The position numbers were made by a program, and so were the translations under genes. The notes under the pieces were generated by a model. That model was given only the letters and a program-made list of their open reading frames with translations. It searched no databases and was not told where the DNA came from. Below, in pieces: positions 1-8,009 of a stretch of DNA of 21,934 bases (position 1 is its first letter; each line of letters begins with the position of its first letter). The DNA is from JAGAJR01 sp048463395 (lineage in GTDB: Bacteria; Pseudomonadota; Alphaproteobacteria; RF32; CAG-239): positions 1-21,934 of the forward strand of contig DBFWPL010000014.1 in assembly GCA_048463395.1 (NCBI GenBank). Direction: 5' to 3'.

Positions 1-791
1 ATACTTGTACAACCGTAACTTCGGGAACTTACGGCAGGACTTGTTACAAAGATAACGGGCAGCCTACCTGTGAAGACGGTGGCTACAAATCCGGTGTTCC
101 AACTAATCAAGTGTGCAGCTCCGTTTCTTACTACGGACGTACCTGCTACCAAAACTGTTACCAGCCGCAGTGTGCCGCCGGTGGTTATGTTGATGCTTGT
201 CCAACCAATCAAACCGGTACAGCGGTTGCTTATTACGGTAGAATCTGCCAAAAAGACTGTTATCAGCCAACCTGCGAAAACGGCGGATACAAATCTTCTG
301 TTCCAACAAATAACTTATGTACATCTGTTTCTTACTATGGCAGAACCTGCCAAAAAGACTGTTATCAGCCGCAGTGTACTGCCGGTGGTTATGTTGATAC
401 TTGTCCAACCAATCAAACCGGTACTCCCGTTACTTATTACGGAAGAAACTGTTATTCTTGTAGAGAAAAACCTCAGATAACACAAAGCTGTGAAAGCCTC
501 GGATACCTGACACCGGGATCAGACGAAGCTTGTGCCTGCCCTTATGGAAACATGTCAGTTACCGCAACAACATCTTCCGGTTCTAAAAAAACCTGTGTCA
601 GATACGGTACCCGAGCTGAATGCGGAATTACCGGAGCTCAGTGTCTAAAATGTGCTAATGGAATAGCTGAGTCTTGCAGCGGAGGTGCTCGGGGTACGGC
701 CTGTGCCTGCGGCGGTACTCACACCGATATTGGGGTTACAGCCGCCCACTTCTGCACAGGAAGCGGTGTCTTAGGCGGTAACCTTATGTAA
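1..791 (+). CDS. Cysteine-rich tandem-repeat protein, 5'-truncated
   Basis: The reading frame is open from base 3 with no start, so the gene begins before the window; the stop is TAA at 789-791. About 262 residues are visible. The first part is built of 34-residue units carrying YYGR-x-C, CYQP-x-C and a GGY...PTNQ ending. Two unit types alternate, giving a 68-residue (204 nt) super-repeat: the unit at 111 recurs at 315. The unit at the left edge is a diverged copy. From about base 480 the repeats stop and a different cysteine-rich C-terminal region follows, with CACPYGN, CLKCANG and CACGG motifs. The many cysteines suggest a disulfide-stabilised exported or surface protein, but the N-terminus with any signal peptide is outside the window. 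Function unknown. A downstream terminator closes the transcript. Confidence 0.85.
   Translation, partial: TCTTVTSGTYGRTCYKDNGQPTCEDGGYKSGVPTNQVCSSVSYYGRTCYQNCYQPQCAAGGYVDACPTNQTGTAVAYYGRICQKDCYQPTCENGGYKSSVPTNNLCTSVSYYGRTCQKDCYQPQCTAGGYVDTCPTNQTGTPVTYYGRNCYSCREKPQITQSCESLGYLTPGSDEACACPYGNMSVTATTSSGSKKTCVRYGTRAECGITGAQCLKCANGIAESCSGGARGTACACGGTHTDIGVTAAHFCTGSGVLGGNLM
108..452 (+). repeat. 34-residue (102 nt) coding repeats, alternating in pairs
   Basis: Units begin at about 111, 213, 315 and 417; the last is cut short by the C-terminal region. Units 1 and 3 share long identical stretches of DNA, and unit 2 is the other type (TCENGGYKSS against QCxAGGYVD). The near-identity of units one super-repeat apart suggests recent expansion by recombination or replication slippage. 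This is protein-coding repetition, not a CRISPR array: the units are contiguous and there are no unique spacers. Confidence 0.85.
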
Positions 792-814
792 CATACGAAA
801 GGAATATGTAAAAC

Positions 815-844
815 AAAACCCCTCTCGGAAGAGAGGGGTTTTTT
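815..844. terminator. Bidirectional intrinsic terminator
   Basis: A perfect 8-bp stem CCCCTCTC/GAGAGGGG (819-826 and 831-838) is closed by a GGAA tetraloop. It is flanked by AAAA on the left and six T on the right, so it can end both the plus-strand repeat gene (stop 791) and the minus-strand mutT, whose stop codon lies at its right edge. Confidence 0.93.
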
Positions 845-1238
845 ATGCCGGAAGTTTAATCTTTTGCAAATGTTCCACAATATGAACATCTGCCGGCGGC
901 ATCTGATAGGAAGAAAGCTCTTCAGGCGTTACCCATTTTAATTGTTGATGGACATTCATTTTTAATTCCGCATTTTTAGGAAGATGAACCCAGAAAACCT
1001 GCAGAGCAAATTCGCCATGTTCATATTTATAGACTGATTCCATGATAAAGTCGCCGATTTCGGCTTTAACGCCTAATTCTTCCCATAGTTCACGTTTCAA
1101 ACATTCCTGTATGGTTTCGCCCTCTTCGAGTTTTCCCCCCGGAAACTCCCAATAATCCGGCAAACTTTTTCCCTTCGGACGCTGGGCAATCAAAATCTTT
1201 CCGTTTTCAACGATTATTCCTGTTCCTACTGTTTTCAT
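843..1238 (-). CDS. mutT: MutT-like Nudix hydrolase (8-oxo-dGTP diphosphatase)
   Basis: 131 residues, the normal size for MutT. The Nudix box is complete: G35-x5-E41, then R49-E50-L-W-E53-E54-x-G56, which binds the metal and catalyses pyrophosphate hydrolysis. MutT removes 8-oxo-dGTP from the nucleotide pool and so prevents A:T to C:G changes. The start is ATG at 1238, with GGAG about seven bases upstream. The gene stands alone, convergent with the cysteine-rich gene and divergent from the MFS gene. The Nudix fold is certain; the exact substrate is inferred from size and overall similarity to MutT, and another nucleotide diphosphatase is possible. Confidence 0.88.
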   Translation of the reverse strand: MKTVGTGIIVENGKILIAQRPKGKSLPDYWEFPGGKLEEGETIQECLKRELWEELGVKAEIGDFIMESVYKYEHGEFALQVFWVHLPKNAELKMNVHQQLKWVTPEELSSYQMPPADVHIVEHLQKIKLPA

Positions 1239-1342
1239 CTTATTCTCCGTTTTTTTATTTATTTCAGTTGTACATCATTGAAAAAAAGCCTGCAAGGAAT
1301 ATATCTTTTCTGCACTGAATGTCTCATGTAAAAAAAACTTCC

Positions 1343-1370
1343 GCGGAAACAGAAATGTTTCCGCTTTTTT
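1343..1370 (+). terminator. Intrinsic terminator inside a divergent intergenic region
   Basis: A 9-bp stem GCGGAAACA/TGTTTCCGC (1343-1351 and 1356-1364) with a GAAA loop is followed by T6. It lies 48 nt upstream of the MFS start and points towards it. No gene on the plus strand ends here. A promoter-like pair, TTGAAA then TATATC about 16 nt apart (near 1279-1306), lies just upstream, so the hairpin could end a short leader RNA or attenuate the MFS gene. Confidence 0.75.
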
Positions 1371-1417
1371 AATATCTGGCTGTTATTTTAAGCCCAAACA
1401 GACAGAAAGTATTCAAA

Positions 1418-2713
1418 ATGAAAACACTCAGCGAACACTGGCAAAGCATTAAAAATATTCTCTCTCCCCTATCGGCTTTTTTTGCCGGAACATTTATCAT
1501 GTACATCGCCAACGGCCTTAATGCCTCCATTTTGGCTATTCGGCTTACAGACAACGGTGTTTCTACTTTTTATACCGGCCTAATCTTGTCGTTGTATTAT
1601 CTGGCGTATATCGTTTCCACCCAAACCTCTTCTTTTATTATCAACCGAGTTGGACAGGTGCGAGCGTTTACTACCTATATTTCAGTCTTATCCTCTTTGG
1701 TTTTGATTCATTCCTTATCTCCGGCTCCTTTGTTATGGGCCGTCTTGCGTTTTGGCGAAGGATATTGTCTGGCAGCGGCGTTAATGTGTGTCGAAAGCTG
1801 GCTCAACACCCGTTCCACCAACAAAAACCGCGGAACCATCATGTCGGTCTATATGGTTATGACTTATTGCGGCATGGCCAGCGGACAACTGATGTTGAAT
1901 ATCCCCGATAAATCAGGCTTTTTGATTTTTATCCTTGTTTCCATTTTCTACTCTTGGGCATTGGTTCCCGTCAGCCTGACCGGACAACCTTCCGCCGAAA
2001 TTAAAAAGCACGAAAGCATGTCTCTCAAAAGAATTTACAAAATAGCTCCGATGAGCATGATTGGTTGTATTATCAGCGGTGTATTGGTTGGTAATGTTTA
2101 TACTCTCGGACCGATTTATGCCCAAAACATCGGCCTGAGTATGCAAAGTACCTCTTTATTTATGTTTTTCTGCATCGTCGGCGGAATGTTGGCTCAAATT
2201 CCGCTCGGCCGGTTGTCTGACCGAATGGACCGCCGGTTTGTCATGATGTGGCTATGCGGGGGCTTGTTCCTTGTTGCTCCGTGGATGCATTTTTTGATTG
2301 ATACCAATATCGTCTTCTTGGCCTTATGTGCCATGCTGCTGGGCACCGGAACTTTTGTTTTATATCCCATCTGTATTTCGCACCTTAATGATAAAATTAC
2401 CGACGATGAGAGAATTGAGGCCAGCGGAATGCTCATCCTGCTGCAAAGTATCGGCATGATGTCCGGACCGATTATCATTTCTCTGGCAATGCAATACTGG
2501 GGAGCCATTTGTTTTGTTATGGCATTTTCGTTCTTCAGCGGCGTCTTTGTACTTCTCGCATTCAAAAATATTGCGTTTCGGCCAACCGGATATATTACTT
2601 CCGGAAAAACCTCTCCCCTCCCGGCTTCGCAGACTCATGTTTTTACCAATATATCGAAACACGATACTTTGCTGGATAAGGCAAAAGACTTGTTTGTTGA
2701 GAAAAAACATTAA
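1418..2713 (+). CDS. MFS transporter, YcaD-like
   Basis: 431 residues, mostly hydrophobic, consistent with 12 membrane spans in the inner membrane. Several stretches resemble the E. coli YcaD branch of the major facilitator superfamily as I recall it: CVESWLN followed by NKNRGTIMSVYMV, the GCIISGVLVGN loop, and the MFS signature GRLSDRMDRR between spans. The substrate is unknown. The start ATG at 1418 has only a weak ribosome site (AGAAAG). The last ~40 residues form a polar tail. The gene appears to be a single transcription unit, bounded by a hairpin upstream and a shared terminator downstream. A sugar or drug efflux role cannot be told apart from sequence alone. Confidence 0.85.
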   Translation: MKTLSEHWQSIKNILSPLSAFFAGTFIMYIANGLNASILAIRLTDNGVSTFYTGLILSLYYLAYIVSTQTSSFIINRVGQVRAFTTYISVLSSLVLIHSLSPAPLLWAVLRFGEGYCLAAALMCVESWLNTRSTNKNRGTIMSVYMVMTYCGMASGQLMLNIPDKSGFLIFILVSIFYSWALVPVSLTGQPSAEIKKHESMSLKRIYKIAPMSMIGCIISGVLVGNVYTLGPIYAQNIGLSMQSTSLFMFFCIVGGMLAQIPLGRLSDRMDRRFVMMWLCGGLFLVAPWMHFLIDTNIVFLALCAMLLGTGTFVLYPICISHLNDKITDDERIEASGMLILLQSIGMMSGPIIISLAMQYWGAICFVMAFSFFSGVFVLLAFKNIAFRPTGYITSGKTSPLPASQTHVFTNISKHDTLLDKAKDLFVEKKH

Positions 2714-2742
2714 AAAAGAGCTCCTTCGCGGGAGCCCTTTTC
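2714..2742. terminator. Bidirectional terminator between the MFS gene and gltX
   Basis: The stem GCTCC/GGAGC (2720-2724 and 2731-2735) has an A6 run on its left and CCTTTT on its right. It lies between the convergent stops of the MFS gene and gltX. On the minus strand the tail is a longer T run, so it is probably stronger for gltX. Confidence 0.8.
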
Positions 2743-2754
2743 AGTTTCAAACTT

Positions 2755-4185
2755 CTAAGACAATTTTTTAATTGCCTCGTCAATACGACGTAAGGTTTCT
2801 TCCTTACCCAAAACGACCGACAATTCCGTCGCTCCGCCCGGCGTGGTTTCCAAACCGCTTAAAGCTATTCGAACCGGATATAAAACCTGTCCGTTTTTCA
2901 AGCCTAGTTTTTCAGCCAAAGCTTTGAGCGTTGCGAACAAATTATCATTGCTCCAATCACTGACTTCTGCCAAAGCCTTACGTGTTTCAACCAGTGAATT
3001 TTTGGCAATTTCAGGATCCGTCTTCATTTTCTTATTAACATACAATTCCGTCGAGTATTCCGGAACATTCTCAAGAAAAGCAATTTGAGCCGGAATATCG
3101 CCCAAAATTTCCACACGCTGTTGCAAAACGCGGCTCAATTCCTCTTCATTAACTTGACGGGTTAACGCCTGTTTGTAGTAAGGCTGTGCCAATTTGTGGA
3201 ACTCTTCAAAAGGCAAAGCTCTGATATAACAGCCGTTCATCCATGTCAGCTTGGTAATGTCAAAAATCGCCGGAGATTTGTTTAATCTCTCCACGGTAAA
3301 GACTTTTTTCAACTCATCAAGAGAGAAAATCTCCTGATCCGTTCCAGGGTTCCATCCCAACAAGGCAATATAGTTCAAAATCGCTTCCGGAAGGTATCCC
3401 TTGGCAACCAAATCCTGGAAAGAGGCGTCGCCGTTGCGTTTGCTCAGTTTGTGCTGAGCGTCTTTCATAACCTGAGGAACGTGAACATAATGCGGATGTT
3501 CCCAACCAAAGGTCTCATAAATCAGGTTATATTTCGGCGTGGAGGAGATATATTCATTACCGCGGACAACATGGGTAATCTCCATTAAATGGTCATCGAC
3601 CACGTTGGCAAAGTTATAAGTCGGAAAACCGTCGGATTTGAGCAAAACCCCCTCGTCCAGCTCATCATAATCAATTTCAATATCGCCGTAAACTTCATCG
3701 TGGTATTTGGATTTGCCTTTTTTATTAACGGTTTGGCGGATAACGTAAGGTTCTCCGGCAGCAACGCGTTTTTTGGCCTCTTCCAATGGAATCATCCGGC
3801 AAGGGTCTTTGAACTTGATATTAAGTTCCTCGTTCTTTTCCTCATCGGCCTCGGTCTTGGAACAAAAACAATAATGAGCTCCCCCGAGTTCAACCAGCTT
3901 GTGGGCATATTCGGCATAAATCGGCTTACGGTCAGACTGAACATAAGGGCCATAATTTCCGCCGACATCCGGACCTTCATCCCAGAGCATTCCGACTTTT
4001 TTTAATGTGGCATAAATGATGTCTGTTGCCCCTTCGACATAACGTTTTTGGTCCGTATCTTCAATGCGGAGAATAAAATCGCCGTCATTGGCTTTGGCAA
4101 TCAAATACTCATATAAAGCCGTTCTTAAATTTCCAATGTGCATATAGCCGGTCGGGCTTGGTGCAAATCTTGTACGAGTTTTCAT
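2755..4185 (-). CDS. gltX: Glutamate--tRNA ligase
   Basis: 476 residues, the usual GluRS length. It joins glutamate to tRNA in two steps with ATP. The class I HIGH motif appears as HIGN (residues 16-19) in FAPSPTGYMHIGN, and the KMSKS loop as KLSKR (246-250). The IEDTD glutamate-binding segment is at 41-45. The C-terminal anticodon-binding part is complete. The start ATG at 4185 has AAGGTG about eight bases upstream. It sits about 100 nt downstream of the small cysteine-rich gene; a possible own promoter (TTGGTT, 16 nt, TAAAAT) is in that gap. Alphaproteobacteria often carry two GluRS forms with different tRNA charging, and which form this is cannot be decided here. Confidence 0.97.
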   Translation of the reverse strand: MKTRTRFAPSPTGYMHIGNLRTALYEYLIAKANDGDFILRIEDTDQKRYVEGATDIIYATLKKVGMLWDEGPDVGGNYGPYVQSDRKPIYAEYAHKLVELGGAHYCFCSKTEADEEKNEELNIKFKDPCRMIPLEEAKKRVAAGEPYVIRQTVNKKGKSKYHDEVYGDIEIDYDELDEGVLLKSDGFPTYNFANVVDDHLMEITHVVRGNEYISSTPKYNLIYETFGWEHPHYVHVPQVMKDAQHKLSKRNGDASFQDLVAKGYLPEAILNYIALLGWNPGTDQEIFSLDELKKVFTVERLNKSPAIFDITKLTWMNGCYIRALPFEEFHKLAQPYYKQALTRQVNEEELSRVLQQRVEILGDIPAQIAFLENVPEYSTELYVNKKMKTDPEIAKNSLVETRKALAEVSDWSNDNLFATLKALAEKLGLKNGQVLYPVRIALSGLETTPGGATELSVVLGKEETLRRIDEAIKKLS

Positions 4186-4288
4186 TTCAACACCTTATCT
4201 TTAGTTATTTTATCTGCGGTTTAAGATAAACCAAAAAATTTTTTTCACAAGGATTTTGTTTGATTTATCTGCTGTTCACCCCTTGGGA

Positions 4289-4699
4289 CTAAAAGCAGGC
4301 GTCAGGATAGAGCCATTTGCTTTTATCCTTTCCGCAATCTTCAAATTGAAACTCAAAATCACAATTTTGGGTTTCAATATTCCAAGCTTTTTTATTATGA
4401 AGACATATTTCTCTGTAAACTTCTTCACTCAGACAGTTTATGTTTCGTTTGCACTTTTTCAAAAGTTCCGTTTGTTCCGAAGTTAACTCAATACAGCCAA
4501 AACGTTTATCCCATTTCAAACAATCACTTCGGCACTCTTTCCGCTCATCATCCCAGACATTTCCGGCATCCATACAGCTATCTATGGCTAACCAATATGG
4601 ATTTTTTATAAAAAAATATATTCCGACAAACAAAATAAATATTAAAAACAGTAATCCGAATTTATATAATAGATTAGTATTTATCATTAATTCTAACAT
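4289..4699 (-). CDS. Small membrane-anchored cysteine-rich protein, unknown function
   Basis: 136 residues if started at ATG 4699; a second ATG at 4687 gives 132. One strongly hydrophobic segment (about residues 11-31) is followed by a soluble domain with ten cysteines and several tryptophans. This suggests an inner-membrane anchor and a disulfide-rich periplasmic domain. The 4699 start overlaps the last bases of recN, so translation is probably coupled to recN; neither start has a well-spaced ribosome site. I do not recognise a family. The reading frame is intact and its cysteine pattern is not what an out-of-frame shadow would produce, so I take it as real. It occupies the position after recN where ligA is found in many alphaproteobacteria. 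Confidence 0.72.
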   Translation of the reverse strand: MLELMINTNLLYKFGLLFLIFILFVGIYFFIKNPYWLAIDSCMDAGNVWDDERKECRSDCLKWDKRFGCIELTSEQTELLKKCKRNINCLSEEVYREICLHNKKAWNIETQNCDFEFQFEDCGKDKSKWLYPDACF

Positions 4700-6357
4700 T
4701 CCATCAGGACTTTGGCGGCGGCACGAGCTTCGTCGGTAATGATTTCTCCGGCAAGCATACGGGCGATTTCTTCGGATTTTTCTCCGTTGGTCAACTCTCT
4801 TACCGTTGTGGTTGTGATATTATCGCATGTGGATTTTTCCACCTTGAAATGATTATCACCCTTGGAAGCAACCTGTGGAGAGTGGGTAACGACCAAGACC
4901 TGAACTTCTTTTGCCAGACGGGATAATCTTTCTCCCACAGCCTGAGCGGTTGCTCCGCCGACACCTGCGTCCACCTCGTCAAAAATCATGGTTCCGACGC
5001 TTGAACTTTGGGCCAGATTGACTTTCAATGCTAACATAAAACGAGCCAATTCTCCGCCTGAAGCGATTTTGTTTATCGGACCTTGAGGAGAATTCGGATT
5101 GGTTGCGACGGTAAAATACACATTGTCGAAACCGGTTTCATTCATAGACGTCTCATCCAGTTTTTCGATAATCGTTACAAACCTCGCTTTTTCCATTTTC
5201 AGCGGCGGAAGTTCAGCCATAACCTTACCATCCAACACCAAAGCTGTCGCCTTGCGTTTGGAACTCAGTTCATTTGCCGCTTTCAGATATTCCAGACGGC
5301 ATTCCTCTTCATGACGGCGGAGAGCAAAAATCCCTTCCTCACCCAATTCAATGCTGCTTAACTTCATGCGAAAGTCGTCTAAAACACGAGGTAAATCCTC
5401 AATTGTCGTTTGGTGTTTGCGGGCAACGCTTTTCAGGGTAAAGAGGCGTTCTTCAATATTTTCCAGCTCATTTTGATTCAGGCTGATGTTTTGCGAAGCC
5501 TCTTCAATCTGGTTAATCGCATCGGATGCTTCAATCAACGCCCTATCCAGAGCAGCATAAATCTCATCATATTTTCCGTCGACAACACGGTTGGCCCGGT
5601 CAATGCCGGATTGTGCCTGACGCAGAGCAGACTGAATATCAGCCCCTTGGGTTAAGGCTCCGTAAGCATAGCTTAAACTTTCAATGATTTTTTCGGAATT
5701 CATCATCTCCAGACGGCGGCGGCTTAATTCTTCCTCCTCTCCGGTCGTCGGATTTAATTTTTCCAGTTCATCGACCCAATGACGGAGGTTTTCTTCATCT
5801 GTTTTAGCCTTGCTTAAGTTGTTTTCCGCTTCAATCCGCTCGGCTTTGGCTTTTTTATATGCCCAAAATTTTTCTTTTACTTCCGCCAAAAGTTTCGTGT
5901 AATTACCATATCCGTCCAAAACATCCCGATGATTGGCCGGGTTCAGCAAACCTTGGTTGTCAAACTGACCGTGCACTTCGACCAGATATTTTCCGATTTC
6001 CTTAAGCAGTTTGGCACTTATCGGTTGATCATTGAAAAAGATTTTACCCTTGCCGTTCCTATCTAAAGAGCGTTTAACAACAATTTCCTCATCTGCCTCC
6101 AGCTCATATTCTTCAAGCAATTTCCATAGAGGAGAAGTTTTGTCTTTTACCAAGAACTGAGCCGTTATGCTGAGTTTGTCTTCGCCCTGCCGGATAAGGC
6201 TCGTTTCGGCACGATTGCCGATAACCAATCCCAGAGAGTCCAGTAAAATAGATTTACCGGCTCCGGTTTCTCCGGTCAAAACGCTTAAACCGGAATTAAA
6301 ATCCAAATCCAGTTTATCAATCAAAACAACGTTGCGGATGGACAGAGATTGTAACAT
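4693..6357 (-). CDS. recN: DNA repair protein RecN
   Basis: 554 residues, full length for RecN, an SMC-like ATPase acting in double-strand break repair. Walker A is GETGAGKS (29-36), the ABC signature is SGGELARFML from residue 433, and Walker B is TMIFDE with D460-E461. The middle is a charged coiled-coil region. The ATG at 6357 lies two bases after the bamD stop, with AAAGG inside the end of bamD as ribosome site, so the two are translated together. The lpxC-bamD-recN order is common in alphaproteobacteria. No SOS operator was looked for beyond the eye, and none is obvious because the gene is internal to the operon. Confidence 0.96.
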   Translation of the reverse strand: MLQSLSIRNVVLIDKLDLDFNSGLSVLTGETGAGKSILLDSLGLVIGNRAETSLIRQGEDKLSITAQFLVKDKTSPLWKLLEEYELEADEEIVVKRSLDRNGKGKIFFNDQPISAKLLKEIGKYLVEVHGQFDNQGLLNPANHRDVLDGYGNYTKLLAEVKEKFWAYKKAKAERIEAENNLSKAKTDEENLRHWVDELEKLNPTTGEEEELSRRRLEMMNSEKIIESLSYAYGALTQGADIQSALRQAQSGIDRANRVVDGKYDEIYAALDRALIEASDAINQIEEASQNISLNQNELENIEERLFTLKSVARKHQTTIEDLPRVLDDFRMKLSSIELGEEGIFALRRHEEECRLEYLKAANELSSKRKATALVLDGKVMAELPPLKMEKARFVTIIEKLDETSMNETGFDNVYFTVATNPNSPQGPINKIASGGELARFMLALKVNLAQSSSVGTMIFDEVDAGVGGATAQAVGERLSRLAKEVQVLVVTHSPQVASKGDNHFKVEKSTCDNITTTTVRELTNGEKSEEIARMLAGEIITDEARAAAKVLMEC

Positions 6358-6359
6358 TT

Positions 6360-7106
6360 TCAGCCTTTAAGAATTTTCTTTGCCCGTTTGTTCCATTTGC
6401 TGTCAGGATAATTGTGGTTCAAGACTTTTCCCGTCTTTTCTGCTTCCTGATTCAGCCCGAGAATGGTATAAATTTCAACCTGACGATACAAAGCCTCTTC
6501 AATATGCGAAGTCGTCTGATATTCAACCACGACAACGGAAAAACGGTTCAATGCGGACAGATAATTATTCTGATTTAAGTAATAGCGTCCGACTTCCATC
6601 TCCTTACCGGCCAGATGATCACGAGCCAAATCCATTTTCAGGCGGGCGTCTTTGGCGTAATCCGTGTCAGGAAAACGCAAAACAACCTGTTGCAGAGCAT
6701 TCAGAGCCTTTTGGGTATTGCTCTGGTCTTTTTCCACGCCGCCGATTTGCTCGTAATAACACAAAGCTTTCATATAATAAGCATAGGCGATATCCTTATT
6801 CCCGGGATGAAATTTGATAAAACGATCCAAACTGATAACCGCGTCATCATACTGCTGGTCTTTATAATAAGCATAAGCCCCCATTAACTTAGCTTTGGTC
6901 GCCCATTTGGAATAAGGATGTTCCAGCTCCACTTTTTCAAAGCCTTCCGCCGCTTTCTTATAAGCGGTTCTTTCCAGCTCTTCATAAGCCTGATTATATA
7001 ACTGTTCGGCAGACTGATGTGTTTCTTCCTCCTTAGGCGTTGAGGAACATCCGGCAACAAAAACAACCGCAAAAAAACTAAAAATCAGAGCTCTGAATTT
7101 TGACAT
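6360..7106 (-). CDS. bamD: Outer membrane assembly lipoprotein BamD
   Basis: 248 residues from ATG 7106. It is the essential lipoprotein partner of BamA in folding beta-barrel proteins into the outer membrane. The signal sequence ends in the lipobox FVAGC with the lipidated Cys at residue 20. The rest is five tetratricopeptide-like helical repeats, with typical pieces such as LYNQAYEELE and ALNALQQVVLRFPDTDYA. I chose 7106 because AAGGGAAAG lies just upstream and because it falls after the lpxC stop at 7117. The upstream in-frame ATG at 7130 would overlap lpxC and put extra charged residues before the signal peptide. Confidence 0.94.
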   Translation of the reverse strand: MSKFRALIFSFFAVVFVAGCSSTPKEEETHQSAEQLYNQAYEELERTAYKKAAEGFEKVELEHPYSKWATKAKLMGAYAYYKDQQYDDAVISLDRFIKFHPGNKDIAYAYYMKALCYYEQIGGVEKDQSNTQKALNALQQVVLRFPDTDYAKDARLKMDLARDHLAGKEMEVGRYYLNQNNYLSALNRFSVVVVEYQTTSHIEEALYRQVEIYTILGLNQEAEKTGKVLNHNYPDSKWNKRAKKILKG

Positions 7107-7116
7107 GGCTTTCCCT

Positions 7117-7968
7117 TTATACAATTTCATAATTGGAACTATCTTTAAACAAAACCTTTAACAATTCGTTAGAGTGAAAGTGTCCGGTCTTGGAGGCAAC
7201 CAGACGCCCCAGAATATAATATCCGGAAGTATATAAATCACCCACAGCATCCAAAACTTTATGGTTTACACATTCATTTTTCAGACGCAGGCCTCCCGGA
7301 TTCATAACGGTTTCTCCGTCCAAGACAACGGCATTATCCAGACTGCCGCCTTTGGCCAACCCGACGGACTGTAAATAATCCACCTGATATTTTTCACAAA
7401 AAGTACGGCACGGAGAAATTTCCCGTTCAAAAACTTCCGGCGTTATCTCATTGTCAAACACCTGATGTCCGACAATTTTGGAAGGAAACTCTATTTCAAA
7501 CTCGACAGACAATTTTTCTGACGGAAGCAGTTTCACGGTATTGCCTTTTTCATCGGTAAAGGAAACTTCTTTTTTGACTTTCAAATATTTTCTGGCAGCA
7601 TTTTGCTCGACTTTTTCGGCACTTTTCAAAGCATCAAAGAAAACTTTGGCACTGCCGTCCATTATCGGCAATTCCTTATTGTCAACCTCAATCAAGGCAT
7701 TGTCTATTCCGGCGGCATATAACGCACTCATGACGTGTTCTATCGTGCTGACAATATTTCCGGCATTATCCCCCAGGCAGGAGCAATTACGGGTATCGAC
7801 AATATTGGAATACAAAGCTTTGATTTCCGGTTGCCCGTCTATGTCAGTCCGGCGAAAAACAATTCCGCTGTCAACCGGAGCCGGATTTATCGTCAGATTG
7901 ACATTTACTCCCGAGTGTAAACCTATTCCCTTGAGAGACAACGGTTCTTTCAAAGTTCTTTGCCGCAT
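7117..7968 (-). CDS. lpxC: UDP-3-O-acyl-N-acetylglucosamine deacetylase
   Basis: 283 residues from ATG 7968. LpxC removes the acetyl group from UDP-3-O-acyl-GlcNAc, the committed step of lipid A synthesis, in the cytoplasm. Zinc ligands are visible: H78 in IEHVMSAL, H236 and D240 in NHKVLDAVGDLY. The catalytic histidine is H263 in KTGHFHSN. AGAGGA about seven bases upstream of 7968 supports this start. The reading frame stays open to 8061, but that longer form runs into the RNase P RNA. Bacterial LpxC is usually near 300 residues, so this one is slightly short at the C-terminus. It shows that the organism makes lipopolysaccharide. Confidence 0.96.
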   Translation of the reverse strand: MRQRTLKEPLSLKGIGLHSGVNVNLTINPAPVDSGIVFRRTDIDGQPEIKALYSNIVDTRNCSCLGDNAGNIVSTIEHVMSALYAAGIDNALIEVDNKELPIMDGSAKVFFDALKSAEKVEQNAARKYLKVKKEVSFTDEKGNTVKLLPSEKLSVEFEIEFPSKIVGHQVFDNEITPEVFEREISPCRTFCEKYQVDYLQSVGLAKGGSLDNAVVLDGETVMNPGGLRLKNECVNHKVLDAVGDLYTSGYYILGRLVASKTGHFHSNELLKVLFKDSSNYEIV

Positions 7969-8009
7969 TTTACATCCTCTTTTCAAATTGCCCAATGCAT
8001 AAAAATTCA

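Noticed and set aside
108..452. Possible CRISPR array
   Set aside because: The repeats are contiguous, in frame and code for a repeated protein; there are no unique spacers.
3589..4005. 138-codon plus-strand frame inside gltX
   Set aside because: It is a shadow of the well-conserved gltX reading frame; no ribosome site or domain.
4218..4232. Hairpin GGTTTA-AGA-TAAACC upstream of gltX as a terminator
   Set aside because: The stem is only six mostly A/T pairs and no suitable T run follows it on the minus strand, where the upstream gene would need it.
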